NCBI GenBank assembly: GCA_036351775.1
Contig: JAZBPX010000004.1
Location: forward strand, 1 to 64,000
Direction: 5' to 3'
From: Pacificimonas sp036351775
GTDB lineage: Bacteria > Pseudomonadota > Alphaproteobacteria > Sphingomonadales > Sphingomonadaceae
DNA length: 64,000 nucleotides
Position numbers and translations under genes: made by a program. Positions 8,940-21,301 of the stretch are shown piece by piece. The notes under the pieces were generated by a model. It did not search any database. It saw only the letters and a list, made by a program, of their open reading frames with translations, and was not told the DNA's origin. The number at the start of each line of letters is the position of its first letter. The first letter of the stretch is position 1.

Positions 8940-10106
8940 TCAAGATCGGCCTGCACGGTGGGCATTCACGACGGCCAGATAGCGCTGCAGCAGCCCCTCG
9001 TTGATCGCGTCCCAGTCAAAGGCTTTCGACCGTTCGATGCCCGCCGCGCCGGCAGCCGTGCGCGCCGCCTCGTCCGTCAGATAATGCTGCAACCCGTCGG
9101 CGGACTGCTGCACATTGTCAGGTTCGGTCAGGATACCGTTCTCACCGTCCTTGACGAGCGTCGACGATCCGGTCGCCCGCGCCGCCACCACCGGCAGGCC
9201 GCTCGCCATCGCCTCAAGCGTTACGTTACCGAACGTCTCCGTGCTTGAGGGATTGAACATGATGTCCGCGCTGGCATAGGCGCGTGCCAGATCCTCCCCG
9301 CCCAAGAAGCCGGTGAAGATCCCCTGCGGCGCGCGGTCCTCGATCCATTCGCGCGCGGGACCATCCCCGACGAACAGCGCCTTGTAGCGCTGCCCCCGCC
9401 TGTCCAGCTCCGCCAGCGTATCTGAAAACACGTCGAGGCCCTTTTCGAGGACCAGCCGCCCGACGAACAGGACGACAACATCCTCGTCATCGATCCCAAG
9501 TCCGCGCCGCCACGCCATGTCGCGCCGCGCCGGGTCGTAGAGGTTCTGGTCGATCCCCCGGCTCCAGATCAGCACATTCTCGTTCATGCCCTGATCGCGA
9601 AGGAGGTCGGCCATGCTGTCGGACGGCGCGTAGATCTCCACGCATTTGTTGTACAGCCGCTCGAGGATCCGCTCGCCGAGACCCTGCAGCCAGCCGAGCC
9701 TGTAGTAGCGGAAATAAGTCTCGAACCGCGTATGCACACTGGCGACCAGCGGCACGCCGTTCTTCTCCGCCCAGCGCGCGGCGCGGTGCCCGATCACGTC
9801 CGGTGAGGAGATGTGGACGAGGTGCGGCTTGTAGGCTTCCAGATCGTCCTGCGCCCCGATTAACCCAAAGCCGAACCGGTACTCGCCGCGCCCCGGCACC
9901 GGCACGCTTGAAATCGATACGACCTCGCCCGTCGCCTGAAAGGGTGGGTTGTCGATCGTCGGCGAATAGATACGCATGCTCACGCCGCGTGACAGCATGT
10001 GACCCGTCAGGCGGTTCAGCGCCTGGTTCGCGCCGTCTTTTACATAGTTATAATTGCCGGAGAACAGCGCGACGCGCAGCTCCTCTGGCCGGAGGTCCGT
10101 GGTCAT
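8940..10106 (-). CDS. GT4-type glycosyltransferase (alpha-mannosyltransferase-like)
   Basis: 388 residues with the GT-B fold. The N-terminal acceptor half starts with RVALFSGNYNYVKDGANQAL and contains PHLVHISSPDVIGHRAARWA. The C-terminal sugar-nucleotide half contains VVLFVGRLVLEKGLD and the retaining E-x7-E motif in ETFGNVTLEAMASGLPVVA. It resembles the GDP-mannose-dependent mannosyltransferases that decorate membrane lipids (MgtA/SqdX group), probably acting at the cytoplasmic face of the inner membrane; the exact sugar and acceptor cannot be read from sequence. The stop lies just upstream of the tmRNA on the same strand, so ssrA could receive read-through transcription. Confidence 0.85.
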   Translation of the reverse strand: MTTDLRPEELRVALFSGNYNYVKDGANQALNRLTGHMLSRGVSMRIYSPTIDNPPFQATGEVVSISSVPVPGRGEYRFGFGLIGAQDDLEAYKPHLVHISSPDVIGHRAARWAEKNGVPLVASVHTRFETYFRYYRLGWLQGLGERILERLYNKCVEIYAPSDSMADLLRDQGMNENVLIWSRGIDQNLYDPARRDMAWRRGLGIDDEDVVVLFVGRLVLEKGLDVFSDTLAELDRRGQRYKALFVGDGPAREWIEDRAPQGIFTGFLGGEDLARAYASADIMFNPSSTETFGNVTLEAMASGLPVVAARATGSSTLVKDGENGILTEPDNVQQSADGLQHYLTDEAARTAAGAAGIERSKAFDWDAINEGLLQRYLAVVNAHRAGRS

Positions 10107-10144
10107 CCGGGCGCTCTACCCGCCCCTGCGACACTTTGCCAATC

Positions 10145-10170
10145 GGAACGGCTCCCCGCACCGCCCCGTT
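10145..10170 (+). promoter_or_regulatory. Candidate EcfG (general stress sigma factor) promoter
   Basis: GGAAC at 10145-10149 and CGTT at 10167-10170 are separated by 17 bases, matching the GGAAC-N16/17-CGTT consensus of the PhyR-EcfG regulon in Alphaproteobacteria. The box ends 27 bases before the ATG of the Tudor-like stress protein, leaving room for a short leader with the ribosome site AAAGGAG. Confidence 0.65.
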
Positions 10171-10197
10171 GGCATCTATGAAAGGAGACACACAAAA

Positions 10198-10431
10198 ATG
10201 TCCAACGACAACAGCTTCCAGACGAACCAGTACGTCAAGTGGAACTGGGGCAACGGCGAAGGCAAGGGCCAGATCGAAGAGCGCTTCGAGAAGGAAGTCA
10301 CCCGTACCCTTCAGGGCAGCGAGATCACCAAAAAAGGCGATGAGGACAACCCTGCCTACCTCATCAAGCAGGACGACGGCGACAAGGTATTGAAGCGGGG
10401 GTCAGAGCTTTCCGCCGACCCGCAGGACTGA
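10198..10431 (+). CDS. HVA1/DUF2945 family Tudor-like small protein
   Basis: 77 residues. YVKWNWGNGEGKGQIEERF and AYLIKQDDGDKVLKRGSEL form the short beta-barrel pattern of the 'hypervirulence-associated protein, TUDOR domain' family (DUF2945). Its function is poorly known; it is cytosolic and probably binds nucleic acid or protein. The start at 10198 has a clear AAAGGAG ribosome site. A stress-sigma promoter lies just upstream, which fits the frequent appearance of this family among general stress genes. It stands alone, with the MFS gene facing it nine bases after its stop. Confidence 0.8.
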   Translation: MSNDNSFQTNQYVKWNWGNGEGKGQIEERFEKEVTRTLQGSEITKKGDEDNPAYLIKQDDGDKVLKRGSELSADPQD

Positions 10432-10439
10432 CGGGTCCG

Positions 10440-11825
10440 TCAGTCGGCAGCGGCAGCGCGTTTCGCCTCGATCTCGGCGCGTAGCGCGCTATGCCGCTCG
10501 GCGGTCAGCGAATAGCCCCAGATGATTGCCGCGCCGCCGAGCACCAGCACGCCGGGCGCCAACCCGTAAATCAGCTGAAGCGCCAACAGCGGCTCGGCGG
10601 CGGTCTCTCCCGATGCGTCATAGCCCACCCAGCCAAGGACGATCAGCGGAACGCCCGCTCCGATCGCCACGCCGAATTTCTGCACCATGCTCTCGGCGGA
10701 GTAGAACAGGCCTTGCTGCCGGTCAGATGACTTCGCCGTATCGATGTCGGCCGCGTCCGCGATCATGGCGTTGGGCAAGAGGAGAAGCGCCCCGTAACAG
10801 GCACCCTTCGCAACGAAAATCGCCACGAAGACGGCGTTGTCACCCGGACCGACGAACAGCATCGCGAAATTGGTGATGGCCACGAGAACGAGCGCCAGCG
10901 CAAAGGCCCGGTGCTTTTCCATGCGCTTGGCGAGCCATGCCCACAGCGGCACGCACACCAGTCCGGCGATGAAGTAATAGAAATAGAGCACCGGCACGTT
11001 TTCGACCCCGACAAGGTCGCGCGCGAAGAACACCGTCAGCGACTGCCGCACCGCTTCGCCTGTCGAGATGATCAGGATCACCGTCACGATGCGAACGAAG
11101 GGGCCGTTCGAAATCACCACCTTCGCGAGCGCGAGCGGCGAAAGCGACGCCTTACGGACAGGCGCAGGGGGCTCCGGCACCGTGAAGAAGATCAGCGCCG
11201 CGATCGGCGGCAGCAGCGCGACGATCACCAGACCCGTCGTCGCCATCACGTCGACGCTCGTCGCCCCCGCCTGTTCGGTGACCCATGCGGGGATCAGCGC
11301 GGAGAGAAGAATGCCGATGATCAGGAAGAACTGGATCGTCGAGCTGATCCGCGTGCGGAGGTTATAGTCCGGCGACAACTCGGCTGACCACGCATAATAG
11401 GGCAGGCGCAGCGTCGTGATCCCGAAGTAAAGCAGCGATACCGCAATCACAAGATAGAGGAACGTCGCGTCAAGCGGCGGGCGGAACAGCATCCAAACGC
11501 CTCCCATCAAGGTGACGGTTCCCAGAATCAGCCAAACCTTCCGTCGGCCGATGGCGGGCCGCCAGCGATCCGAAATGATGCCGATCATCGGGTCCGTCAC
11601 AACGTCGAAAAGGCGCGTGATGAGGAGCGCGGTCCCCACCAGGCCCAGCGCAATGCCCAGTTGCCCGCTATAGAGCGGCGCCAGATAAATCGCGACGGGA
11701 AGCGCGAGCATCCCTACGGGCAGCGAGAGCGTGCCGAAAATGCCGATGGTGCGGGACGTCAACGCCGGCGACTCCACGGGCACATCACCGACACCGGGCG
11801 GGGTCAGAACCTCCCTAACCGACAT
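10440..11825 (-). CDS. MFS transporter, glycoside-pentoside-hexuronide:cation symporter (GPH/MelB-like)
   Basis: 461-residue inner-membrane protein with about twelve hydrophobic segments. The GPH signature is visible near residues 70-86 (RLFDVVTDPMIGIISDRW), carrying the aspartates that bind the coupling cation in MelB-type symporters, followed by the IGRRKVW loop. It probably imports a sugar or glycoside with Na+ or H+; the substrate cannot be read. It converges with the Tudor-like gene and is not obviously in an operon with any sugar enzyme. Confidence 0.85.
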   Translation of the reverse strand: MSVREVLTPPGVGDVPVESPALTSRTIGIFGTLSLPVGMLALPVAIYLAPLYSGQLGIALGLVGTALLITRLFDVVTDPMIGIISDRWRPAIGRRKVWLILGTVTLMGGVWMLFRPPLDATFLYLVIAVSLLYFGITTLRLPYYAWSAELSPDYNLRTRISSTIQFFLIIGILLSALIPAWVTEQAGATSVDVMATTGLVIVALLPPIAALIFFTVPEPPAPVRKASLSPLALAKVVISNGPFVRIVTVILIISTGEAVRQSLTVFFARDLVGVENVPVLYFYYFIAGLVCVPLWAWLAKRMEKHRAFALALVLVAITNFAMLFVGPGDNAVFVAIFVAKGACYGALLLLPNAMIADAADIDTAKSSDRQQGLFYSAESMVQKFGVAIGAGVPLIVLGWVGYDASGETAAEPLLALQLIYGLAPGVLVLGGAAIIWGYSLTAERHSALRAEIEAKRAAAAD

Positions 11826-11935
11826 GACTTGTTTGGCGAGACGCGCGCATCAGCTGCCCCTTTCGCCGCTCATGCTAAGGCCGCGCGTTCCCCGTACATC
11901 CGCCTAATTTCGTTAGCGTCCGGGGCGCTAGCCGC

Positions 11936-12244
11936 TCAGCGGTCTCCGCCGCGGTAGCCATTGCCGGCAAGCCGCCCGTCCGCCGCATCGCCCAGCGCGC
12001 CGCGCACATTCTCCTCACTGCCGTAGAGGCCGGCGCCCAAAATGTCGTTCCCAGCCAGAGTGTCGACCTCCGAGCCATCCTCAGCTGTGCCATCGCCTCG
12101 AAGCGCGCGCCGCGCCCGCCGCGCCTGCCGCTTCCGCCCAAGGCGTTCCCGGTTCCGTGCTTCCCAGCGCATTTGCGTCGGCCAGAGCGCGACCACGACG
12201 ATAAGGCCAAGTCCGATCAACAGAAGCCATTCCACGCCGCTCAC
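11936..12244 (-). CDS. Small single-pass membrane protein of unknown function
   Basis: 102 residues starting at a GTG codon. One membrane segment near residues 5-21 (EWLLLIGLGLIVVVALW) is followed by a strongly basic stretch (RNRERLGRKRQARRARRAL) and an acidic glycine-rich tail. The positive-inside rule predicts the C-terminal tail to be cytosolic. I do not recognise a family. It lies immediately downstream of the rpoC terminator on the same strand. Confidence 0.55.
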   Translation of the reverse strand: MSGVEWLLLIGLGLIVVVALWPTQMRWEARNRERLGRKRQARRARRALRGDGTAEDGSEVDTLAGNDILGAGLYGSEENVRGALGDAADGRLAGNGYRGGDR

Positions 12245-12264
12245 CCTGTCCCTTTCCCGCGCAC

Positions 12265-12300
12265 AAAAAAAGGGCCGCGCCAGTCACCCGGCACGGCCCC
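12265..12300 (-). terminator. Rho-independent terminator of rpoC
   Basis: On the minus strand GGGCCGTGCC (12299-12290) pairs with GGCGCGGCCC (12281-12272), with one G-U pair, around an eight-base loop and runs into seven T residues (12271-12265). It sits 24 bases past the rpoC stop, so it should end the rpoBC transcript. Confidence 0.9.
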
Positions 12301-12323
12301 TCACTCAGCGTTGCACGGCGTTA

Positions 12324-15300
12324 TTACTCCGCCGGTTCGGCCTCGACGCTTTCGCCGGCCGCTGCCGCGCTCGCAGCGGCGGCCTCGGCCTCCGCAGCTT
12401 CGGCGGCAGCCTGCTGCGCCTCCAGCGCCTTGCGCTGCTTGTCGCGAAGCTTCTGGTCGCGTGTCTGCGCTTCCAGGCGCGCCCGGTTCATCGCCGCGCC
12501 CGTGCCCGCAGGGATCAGGCGGCCGACGATGACGTTTTCTTTGAGGCCGTTCAGCGTGTCCGCCTTACCCTGAACCGCGGCCTCCGTGAGGACGCGGGTG
12601 GTTTCCTGGAAGGACGCCGCCGAGATGAAGCTGCGGGTCTGCAGCGACGCCTTGGTGATGCCGAGAAGCACGGGCTTGCCTTCCGCCTTTTCCTGGCGGG
12701 ACGTCAGCTTCGCATTCTCTTCTTCCATCTCCGTCAGGTCGACCTGCTCGCCGACCAGCAGCGTCGTCGCGCCCGACTTCGTGATCTCGACCTTCTGCAG
12801 CATCTGGCGAACGATCACCTCGATGTGCTTGTCGTTGATCTTCACGCCCTGCAGACGGTACACCTCCTGGATTTCCCAGACGAGATATTCCGCCAGCGCC
12901 TCGACACCCATCACAGCCAGGATGTCATGCGGATCGGGATTGCCGTCGAGCAAATAGTCGCCCTTGCGAACCATATCGCCGTCCTGGACCGCGATATGCT
13001 TGCCCTTGGGCACCATATACTCGACCGTGTCGCCCTCACCCTCCGGATGAATGTAAAGGCGCTTCTTGGTCTTGTAGTCGCGGCCGAACTCGACCTTGCC
13101 GTCGATCGACGCGATGACCGCATTGTCCTTCGGCTTGCGGGCTTCGAACAGCTCCGCGACGCGCGGCAGACCGCCGGTAATGTCGCGGGTCTTGGCCGCC
13201 TCACGCGGGATACGCGCAACAATGTCACCGGGGTGGATCTGACCGCCATCTTCGACCGACAGGATCGAACCGACGGACAGGTGGTAGACCTGCGCATCCT
13301 CGGCATCGTCGCCCGTCACGGTCACGCGCGGCTTCAGGTCGCCCGATTTCGGCACGGCCTTCCAGTCCGACACGGTCTTTGCCGTGATGCCCGTCGCCTC
13401 ATCGGCTTCATCGGACAGCGACACGCCGTCGATCAGGTCCTGGTACTTCACCGTACCGCCGGTGTCGGAGATAATCGGCAGCGTGTACGGATCCCACTCC
13501 GCCAGGCGGTCGCCCTGCTTGACGATATGCCCTTCGGCCCAGGCGACGATCGCGCCGTACGGGATGCGGTCGAGGGAGCGCTCGCGCCCCTCCATGTCGA
13601 CAACGGCCAGTTCACCGGAACGGCTGGTCGCCAGCAGGCGGCCCTTCCGGTCCTTGATGGTGTCGAGGTTGCGGTATTCCAGTTTGCCGTCGAAGGAGCT
13701 TTCCAGCGTCGACTGCTCGGAAACCTGCGCCGCGCCGCCGATGTGGAACGTCCGCATCGTCAGCTGCGTACCCGGCTCACCGATGGACTGGGCGGCAATG
13801 ACGCCGACCGCTTCACCGATGTTCACCGGCGTGCCGCGCGCAAGGTCACGGCCATAGCAGGTCGCGCAAACGCCGATCTTCGCTTCGCAGACGAGCGGTG
13901 AGCGGATCTCCACGGACGCCGGTTCGGCATCCTCGATCAGCTTTACTTCGGCCTCGCCAAGCAATGTGCCGGCTTCCATGACCGTCTCGCCGGTCTTGGC
14001 GTCGATCACGTCCTCGCCCAGCGTCCGGCCAAGGATACGCTCGCCCAGCGAAACGATCGTGTTGCCGCCATCGACGATGGCCTTCACGGTCAGCAGCTTG
14101 TCGGTTTTGCAGTCCTCCATGGTGATCGTGCAGTCCTGCGACACGTCAACGAGGCGGCGGGTCAGGTAGCCCGAGTTCGCCGTCTTCAGCGCCGTGTCCG
14201 CAAGACCCTTGCGGGCACCGTGGGTGGAGTTGAAATATTCAAGGACGGTCAGGCCTTCCTTGAAGTTCGAGATGATCGGCGTCTCGATGATCTCACCCGA
14301 CGGCTTCGCCATCAGGCCGCGCATCCCGGCCAGCTGCTTCATCTGGGCGGGCGAACCACGCGCGCCGGAGTGCGCCATCATGTAGATCGCGTTCACCGGC
14401 TTCTCGCGGCCATTCTCGTCCAGTTCGCGAGCCGAGAGCTTGCCCATCATGGTATCGGCAACCTTGTCGCCGCAGCGTGCCCAGGCATCGATGACCTTGT
14501 TGTACTTCTCGCCCTGCGTGATCAGGCCGTCCTGGTACTGCTGTTCGAAGTCGGCGACCGTCGCGCGCGTTTCGTTGACCATCCCCTCCTTCTCGTGCGG
14601 GATGATCATGTCGTCCTTGCCGAACGAAATGCCGGCGGAACAGGCGTGGCGGAAGCCAAGGTCCATGATCGCGTCGGCGAACAGCACCGTCTCCTTCTGG
14701 CCCGTCTCGCGGTAGACGACGTCGATCACGTCGGCGACCTCGCGCTTGGTCAGAAGGCGGTTGATCAGCTCGTAGGGCACCTTGTGCGTCTTCGGCAGCT
14801 TCTCGCCGATCAGCATACGACCCGGCGTCGTTTCGACGCGCATCATATACTCATTGCCCTCTTCGTCCGTCTGCGGGACGCGGGTCGTGATCTTCGAGTG
14901 CAGCGTTACGAGGCCCGCATCGAGCGCGTTGTGCACCTCGATGATGTCGGACAGCATCATGCCTTCGCCCGGTTCTCCCTGGCGATCCATCGACAGGTAA
15001 TAGAGGCCAAGGATCATGTCCTGCGACGGCACGATGATCGGCTTGCCGTTTGCGGGCGACAGGATGTTGTTCGTGGACATCATCAGGACGCGCGCTTCCA
15101 GCTGCGCCTCCAGGCTCAGCGGCACGTGAACGGCCATCTGGTCACCGTCGAAGTCGGCGTTGAAGGCCGAGCAGACGAGCGGATGAAGCTGGATCGCCTT
15201 ACCTTCGATCAGGACCGGCTCGAACGCCTGAATGCCAAGGCGGTGAAGCGTCGGCGCGCGGTTCAGCATGACCGGGTGCTCGCGGATCACTTCCTCCAGG

Positions 15301-16538
15301 ATGTCCCAGACTTCCTTGCGCTCCTTCTCGACCCACTTCTTCGCCTGCTTCAGGGTCATGGACAGACCCTTGGCGTCGAGGCGCGCGTAGATGAACGGCT
15401 TGAACAGCTCCAGCGCCATCTTCTTCGGCAGGCCGCACTGGTGCAGCTTCAGCTCCGGACCCGTCACGATTACGGAGCGGCCCGAATAGTCAACGCGCTT
15501 GCCAAGGAGGTTCTGGCGGAAACGGCCCTGCTTGCCCTTCAGCATGTCGGACAGCGACTTCAGCGGACGCTTGTTCGCGCCCGTGATAACACGGCCGCGG
15601 CGTCCGTTGTCGAACAGCGCGTCCACCGATTCCTGCAGCATGCGCTTCTCGTTGCGGACGATGATGTCCGGCGCGCGCAGCTCGATCAGCCGCTTCAGGC
15701 GGTTGTTCCGGTTGATGACGCGGCGATAGAGATCATTGAGGTCGGACGTCGCGAAACGGCCGCCGTCCAGAGGGACCAGCGGGCGAAGGTCCGGCGGAAT
15801 GACCGGCACCACCGACAGGATCATCCACTCCGGGCGGTTGCCGGAATTCATGAAGCTCTCGATGACCTTCATGCGCTTGATGATCTTCTTCGGCTTCAGC
15901 TCGGACTTGGTGATCGCGAGCTCTTCCTCCAGCGCCTTGTGCTCTGCGGCGAGGTCCATGGTTTCCATGATTTCGCGGATCGCCTCGGCACCAATACCGG
16001 CGGTAAAGGCATCCTCGCCATATTCGTCCTGTGCCTCGAGCAGCTCGTCCTCGGTCAGCAGCGTCAGCTTCTCAAGCGGGGTCAGGCCCGGCTCGATGAC
16101 GATGAAGCTCTCGAAGTACAGAACCTTCTCCAGCTGCTTCAGCTGGATGTCGAGCAGCATGCCGATGCGCGACGGCAGCGACTTCAGGAACCAGATATGG
16201 GCGACAGGCGCGGCCAGCTCGATGTGACCCATGCGGTCGCGGCGCACCTTGGAAACGGTGACCTCCACGCCGCACTTCTCGCAGACGATGCCCTTGTACT
16301 TCATGCGCTTGTACTTGCCGCACAGGCACTCATAGTCCTTGATCGGACCGAAGATGCGGGCGCAGAACAGGCCGTCACGTTCGGGCTTGAACGTCCGGTA
16401 ATTGATCGTTTCGGGCTTCTTGATCTCGCCGTACGACCAGGAGCGGATGCGCTCCGGGGAGGCGATGCCGATCTTGATCTGGTCGAACGTCTCCGGCTTC
16501 GCCGCCGGATTGTAGAAGTTCATGATATCCTGGTTCAT
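12324..16538 (-). CDS. rpoC: DNA-directed RNA polymerase subunit beta prime
   Basis: Largest catalytic subunit of RNA polymerase. 1,404 residues, typical for Alphaproteobacteria. The N-terminal zinc site is at Cys71, Cys73, Cys86 and Cys89. The active-site magnesium motif NADFDGDQMAVH is near residue 460. The second zinc cluster is in LVCEAKIGVCATCYGRDLA, near residue 890. The tail after residue 1365 is alanine-rich (EAQQAAAEAAEAEAAAAS) and probably disordered. No intein or frameshift is seen. It follows rpoB on the same strand, but the 136-base spacer contains a palindromic repeat. Confidence 0.99.
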   Translation of the reverse strand: MNQDIMNFYNPAAKPETFDQIKIGIASPERIRSWSYGEIKKPETINYRTFKPERDGLFCARIFGPIKDYECLCGKYKRMKYKGIVCEKCGVEVTVSKVRRDRMGHIELAAPVAHIWFLKSLPSRIGMLLDIQLKQLEKVLYFESFIVIEPGLTPLEKLTLLTEDELLEAQDEYGEDAFTAGIGAEAIREIMETMDLAAEHKALEEELAITKSELKPKKIIKRMKVIESFMNSGNRPEWMILSVVPVIPPDLRPLVPLDGGRFATSDLNDLYRRVINRNNRLKRLIELRAPDIIVRNEKRMLQESVDALFDNGRRGRVITGANKRPLKSLSDMLKGKQGRFRQNLLGKRVDYSGRSVIVTGPELKLHQCGLPKKMALELFKPFIYARLDAKGLSMTLKQAKKWVEKERKEVWDILEEVIREHPVMLNRAPTLHRLGIQAFEPVLIEGKAIQLHPLVCSAFNADFDGDQMAVHVPLSLEAQLEARVLMMSTNNILSPANGKPIIVPSQDMILGLYYLSMDRQGEPGEGMMLSDIIEVHNALDAGLVTLHSKITTRVPQTDEEGNEYMMRVETTPGRMLIGEKLPKTHKVPYELINRLLTKREVADVIDVVYRETGQKETVLFADAIMDLGFRHACSAGISFGKDDMIIPHEKEGMVNETRATVADFEQQYQDGLITQGEKYNKVIDAWARCGDKVADTMMGKLSARELDENGREKPVNAIYMMAHSGARGSPAQMKQLAGMRGLMAKPSGEIIETPIISNFKEGLTVLEYFNSTHGARKGLADTALKTANSGYLTRRLVDVSQDCTITMEDCKTDKLLTVKAIVDGGNTIVSLGERILGRTLGEDVIDAKTGETVMEAGTLLGEAEVKLIEDAEPASVEIRSPLVCEAKIGVCATCYGRDLARGTPVNIGEAVGVIAAQSIGEPGTQLTMRTFHIGGAAQVSEQSTLESSFDGKLEYRNLDTIKDRKGRLLATSRSGELAVVDMEGRERSLDRIPYGAIVAWAEGHIVKQGDRLAEWDPYTLPIISDTGGTVKYQDLIDGVSLSDEADEATGITAKTVSDWKAVPKSGDLKPRVTVTGDDAEDAQVYHLSVGSILSVEDGGQIHPGDIVARIPREAAKTRDITGGLPRVAELFEARKPKDNAVIASIDGKVEFGRDYKTKKRLYIHPEGEGDTVEYMVPKGKHIAVQDGDMVRKGDYLLDGNPDPHDILAVMGVEALAEYLVWEIQEVYRLQGVKINDKHIEVIVRQMLQKVEITKSGATTLLVGEQVDLTEMEEENAKLTSRQEKAEGKPVLLGITKASLQTRSFISAASFQETTRVLTEAAVQGKADTLNGLKENVIVGRLIPAGTGAAMNRARLEAQTRDQKLRDKQRKALEAQQAAAEAAEAEAAAASAAAAGESVEAEPAE

Positions 16539-16565
16539 GCGGATGTCCTTACAATGTCCTTAGCC

Positions 16566-16654
16566 GTCATCCCGGCGAAAACCGGGACCCACCTCCTGAA
16601 GTGCAAAGCCTGATCCACCGTCCGGAGATGGACCCCGGCTTTCGCCGGGGTGAC
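16566..16654. repeat. Palindromic repeat in the rpoB-rpoC spacer
   Basis: Starts GTCATCCCGGCGAAAACCGG and ends with CCCCGGCTTTCGCCGGGGTGAC, so the two outer arms are inverted copies and each arm holds its own short hairpin. It belongs to the GTCAT(C/T)CC(G/C)GCGAA family seen at 32717, 45076, 46741, 52423 and 52879. Sitting inside an essential operon, it is transcribed and may attenuate or stabilise the rpoBC message. Confidence 0.8.
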
Positions 16655-16674
16655 CGGTGGGGCGTGGTGTCTTG

Positions 16675-20826
<4,152 letters not shown>

Positions 20827-21120
20827 GAGTGTGGTTCCTGCAATCCGGGTCAAAATCTGTTTCAGGCACAACAAACGCGGCGCGCAGGCTGGGATGCGCT
20901 CAACCCTCAAGGATAAAGAGGGGAGCCGGGACCCGGTCTGAACGTCGCGTTATACCCGCCCTGTCACCGTCCGTAGGAACAGCTGCGCGACGGCTGTCCT
21001 TGCTCGTGATCAAGGGGGCGAGAGGCGCATATAGGAACGCGCTGTAGGAGAGTCAAAGCGGCCCGAACCGTCCCTGTCGTGACGGCCCGGTAACGGCCCA
21101 CGGGACATCCCCCTTCAGAG

Positions 21121-21137
21121 TGTCGGGAATCTTTACA
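21121..21137. promoter_or_regulatory. Candidate enhancer site for a sigma-54 activator
   Basis: TGTCGGGAATCTTTACA is an imperfect TGT-N11-ACA dyad about 65 bases upstream of the sigma-54 -24 element, the usual position of an activator-binding site. Its identity as a binding site for a PrsR-like activator is inference. Confidence 0.35.
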
Positions 21138-21201
21138 CTTCGAGGGGAATAGCAAGGCGTTAAACCACCTATATTATTTATCCAGATCAATTTTTCCGTC
21201 T

Positions 21202-21217
21202 TGGCACGATGTGTGCA
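21202..21217 (+). promoter_or_regulatory. Sigma-54 (RpoN) -24/-12 promoter of the PEP-CTERM gene
   Basis: TGGCACGATGTGTGCA matches TGGCACG-N4-TTGCW with a single difference (G for T at 21213) and has the invariant GG (21203-21204) and GC (21215-21216) exactly ten bases apart. Transcription should start near 21228, giving a leader of about 75 bases before the ATG at 21302. Confidence 0.75.
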
Positions 21218-21301
21218 TGTCCAGGGTTGGAAGAAACTCTTGCGGTTCTGCCCATAGATTAAGCGGGTACCAGGCCGACAACACATCAAAGGTTGGTTAT
21301 T

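Larger units (their letters stand above)
20827..21301. other. Divergent control region between rpoB and the PEP-CTERM gene
   Basis: 475 bases with no credible gene. It must hold the rpoB promoter and leader on the minus strand and carries a sigma-54 box on the plus strand at 21202-21217. Base composition turns AT-rich at 21160-21200, as expected for a promoter or enhancer region. Open frames across it are not supported by codon pattern. Confidence 0.6.

Noticed and set aside
14220..16613. Long open frame of 797 codons on the plus strand
   Set aside because: It lies entirely antisense to rpoC, has no recognisable domain, and its His/Leu/Arg/Asp-rich composition is typical of the mirror frame of a GC-rich gene.
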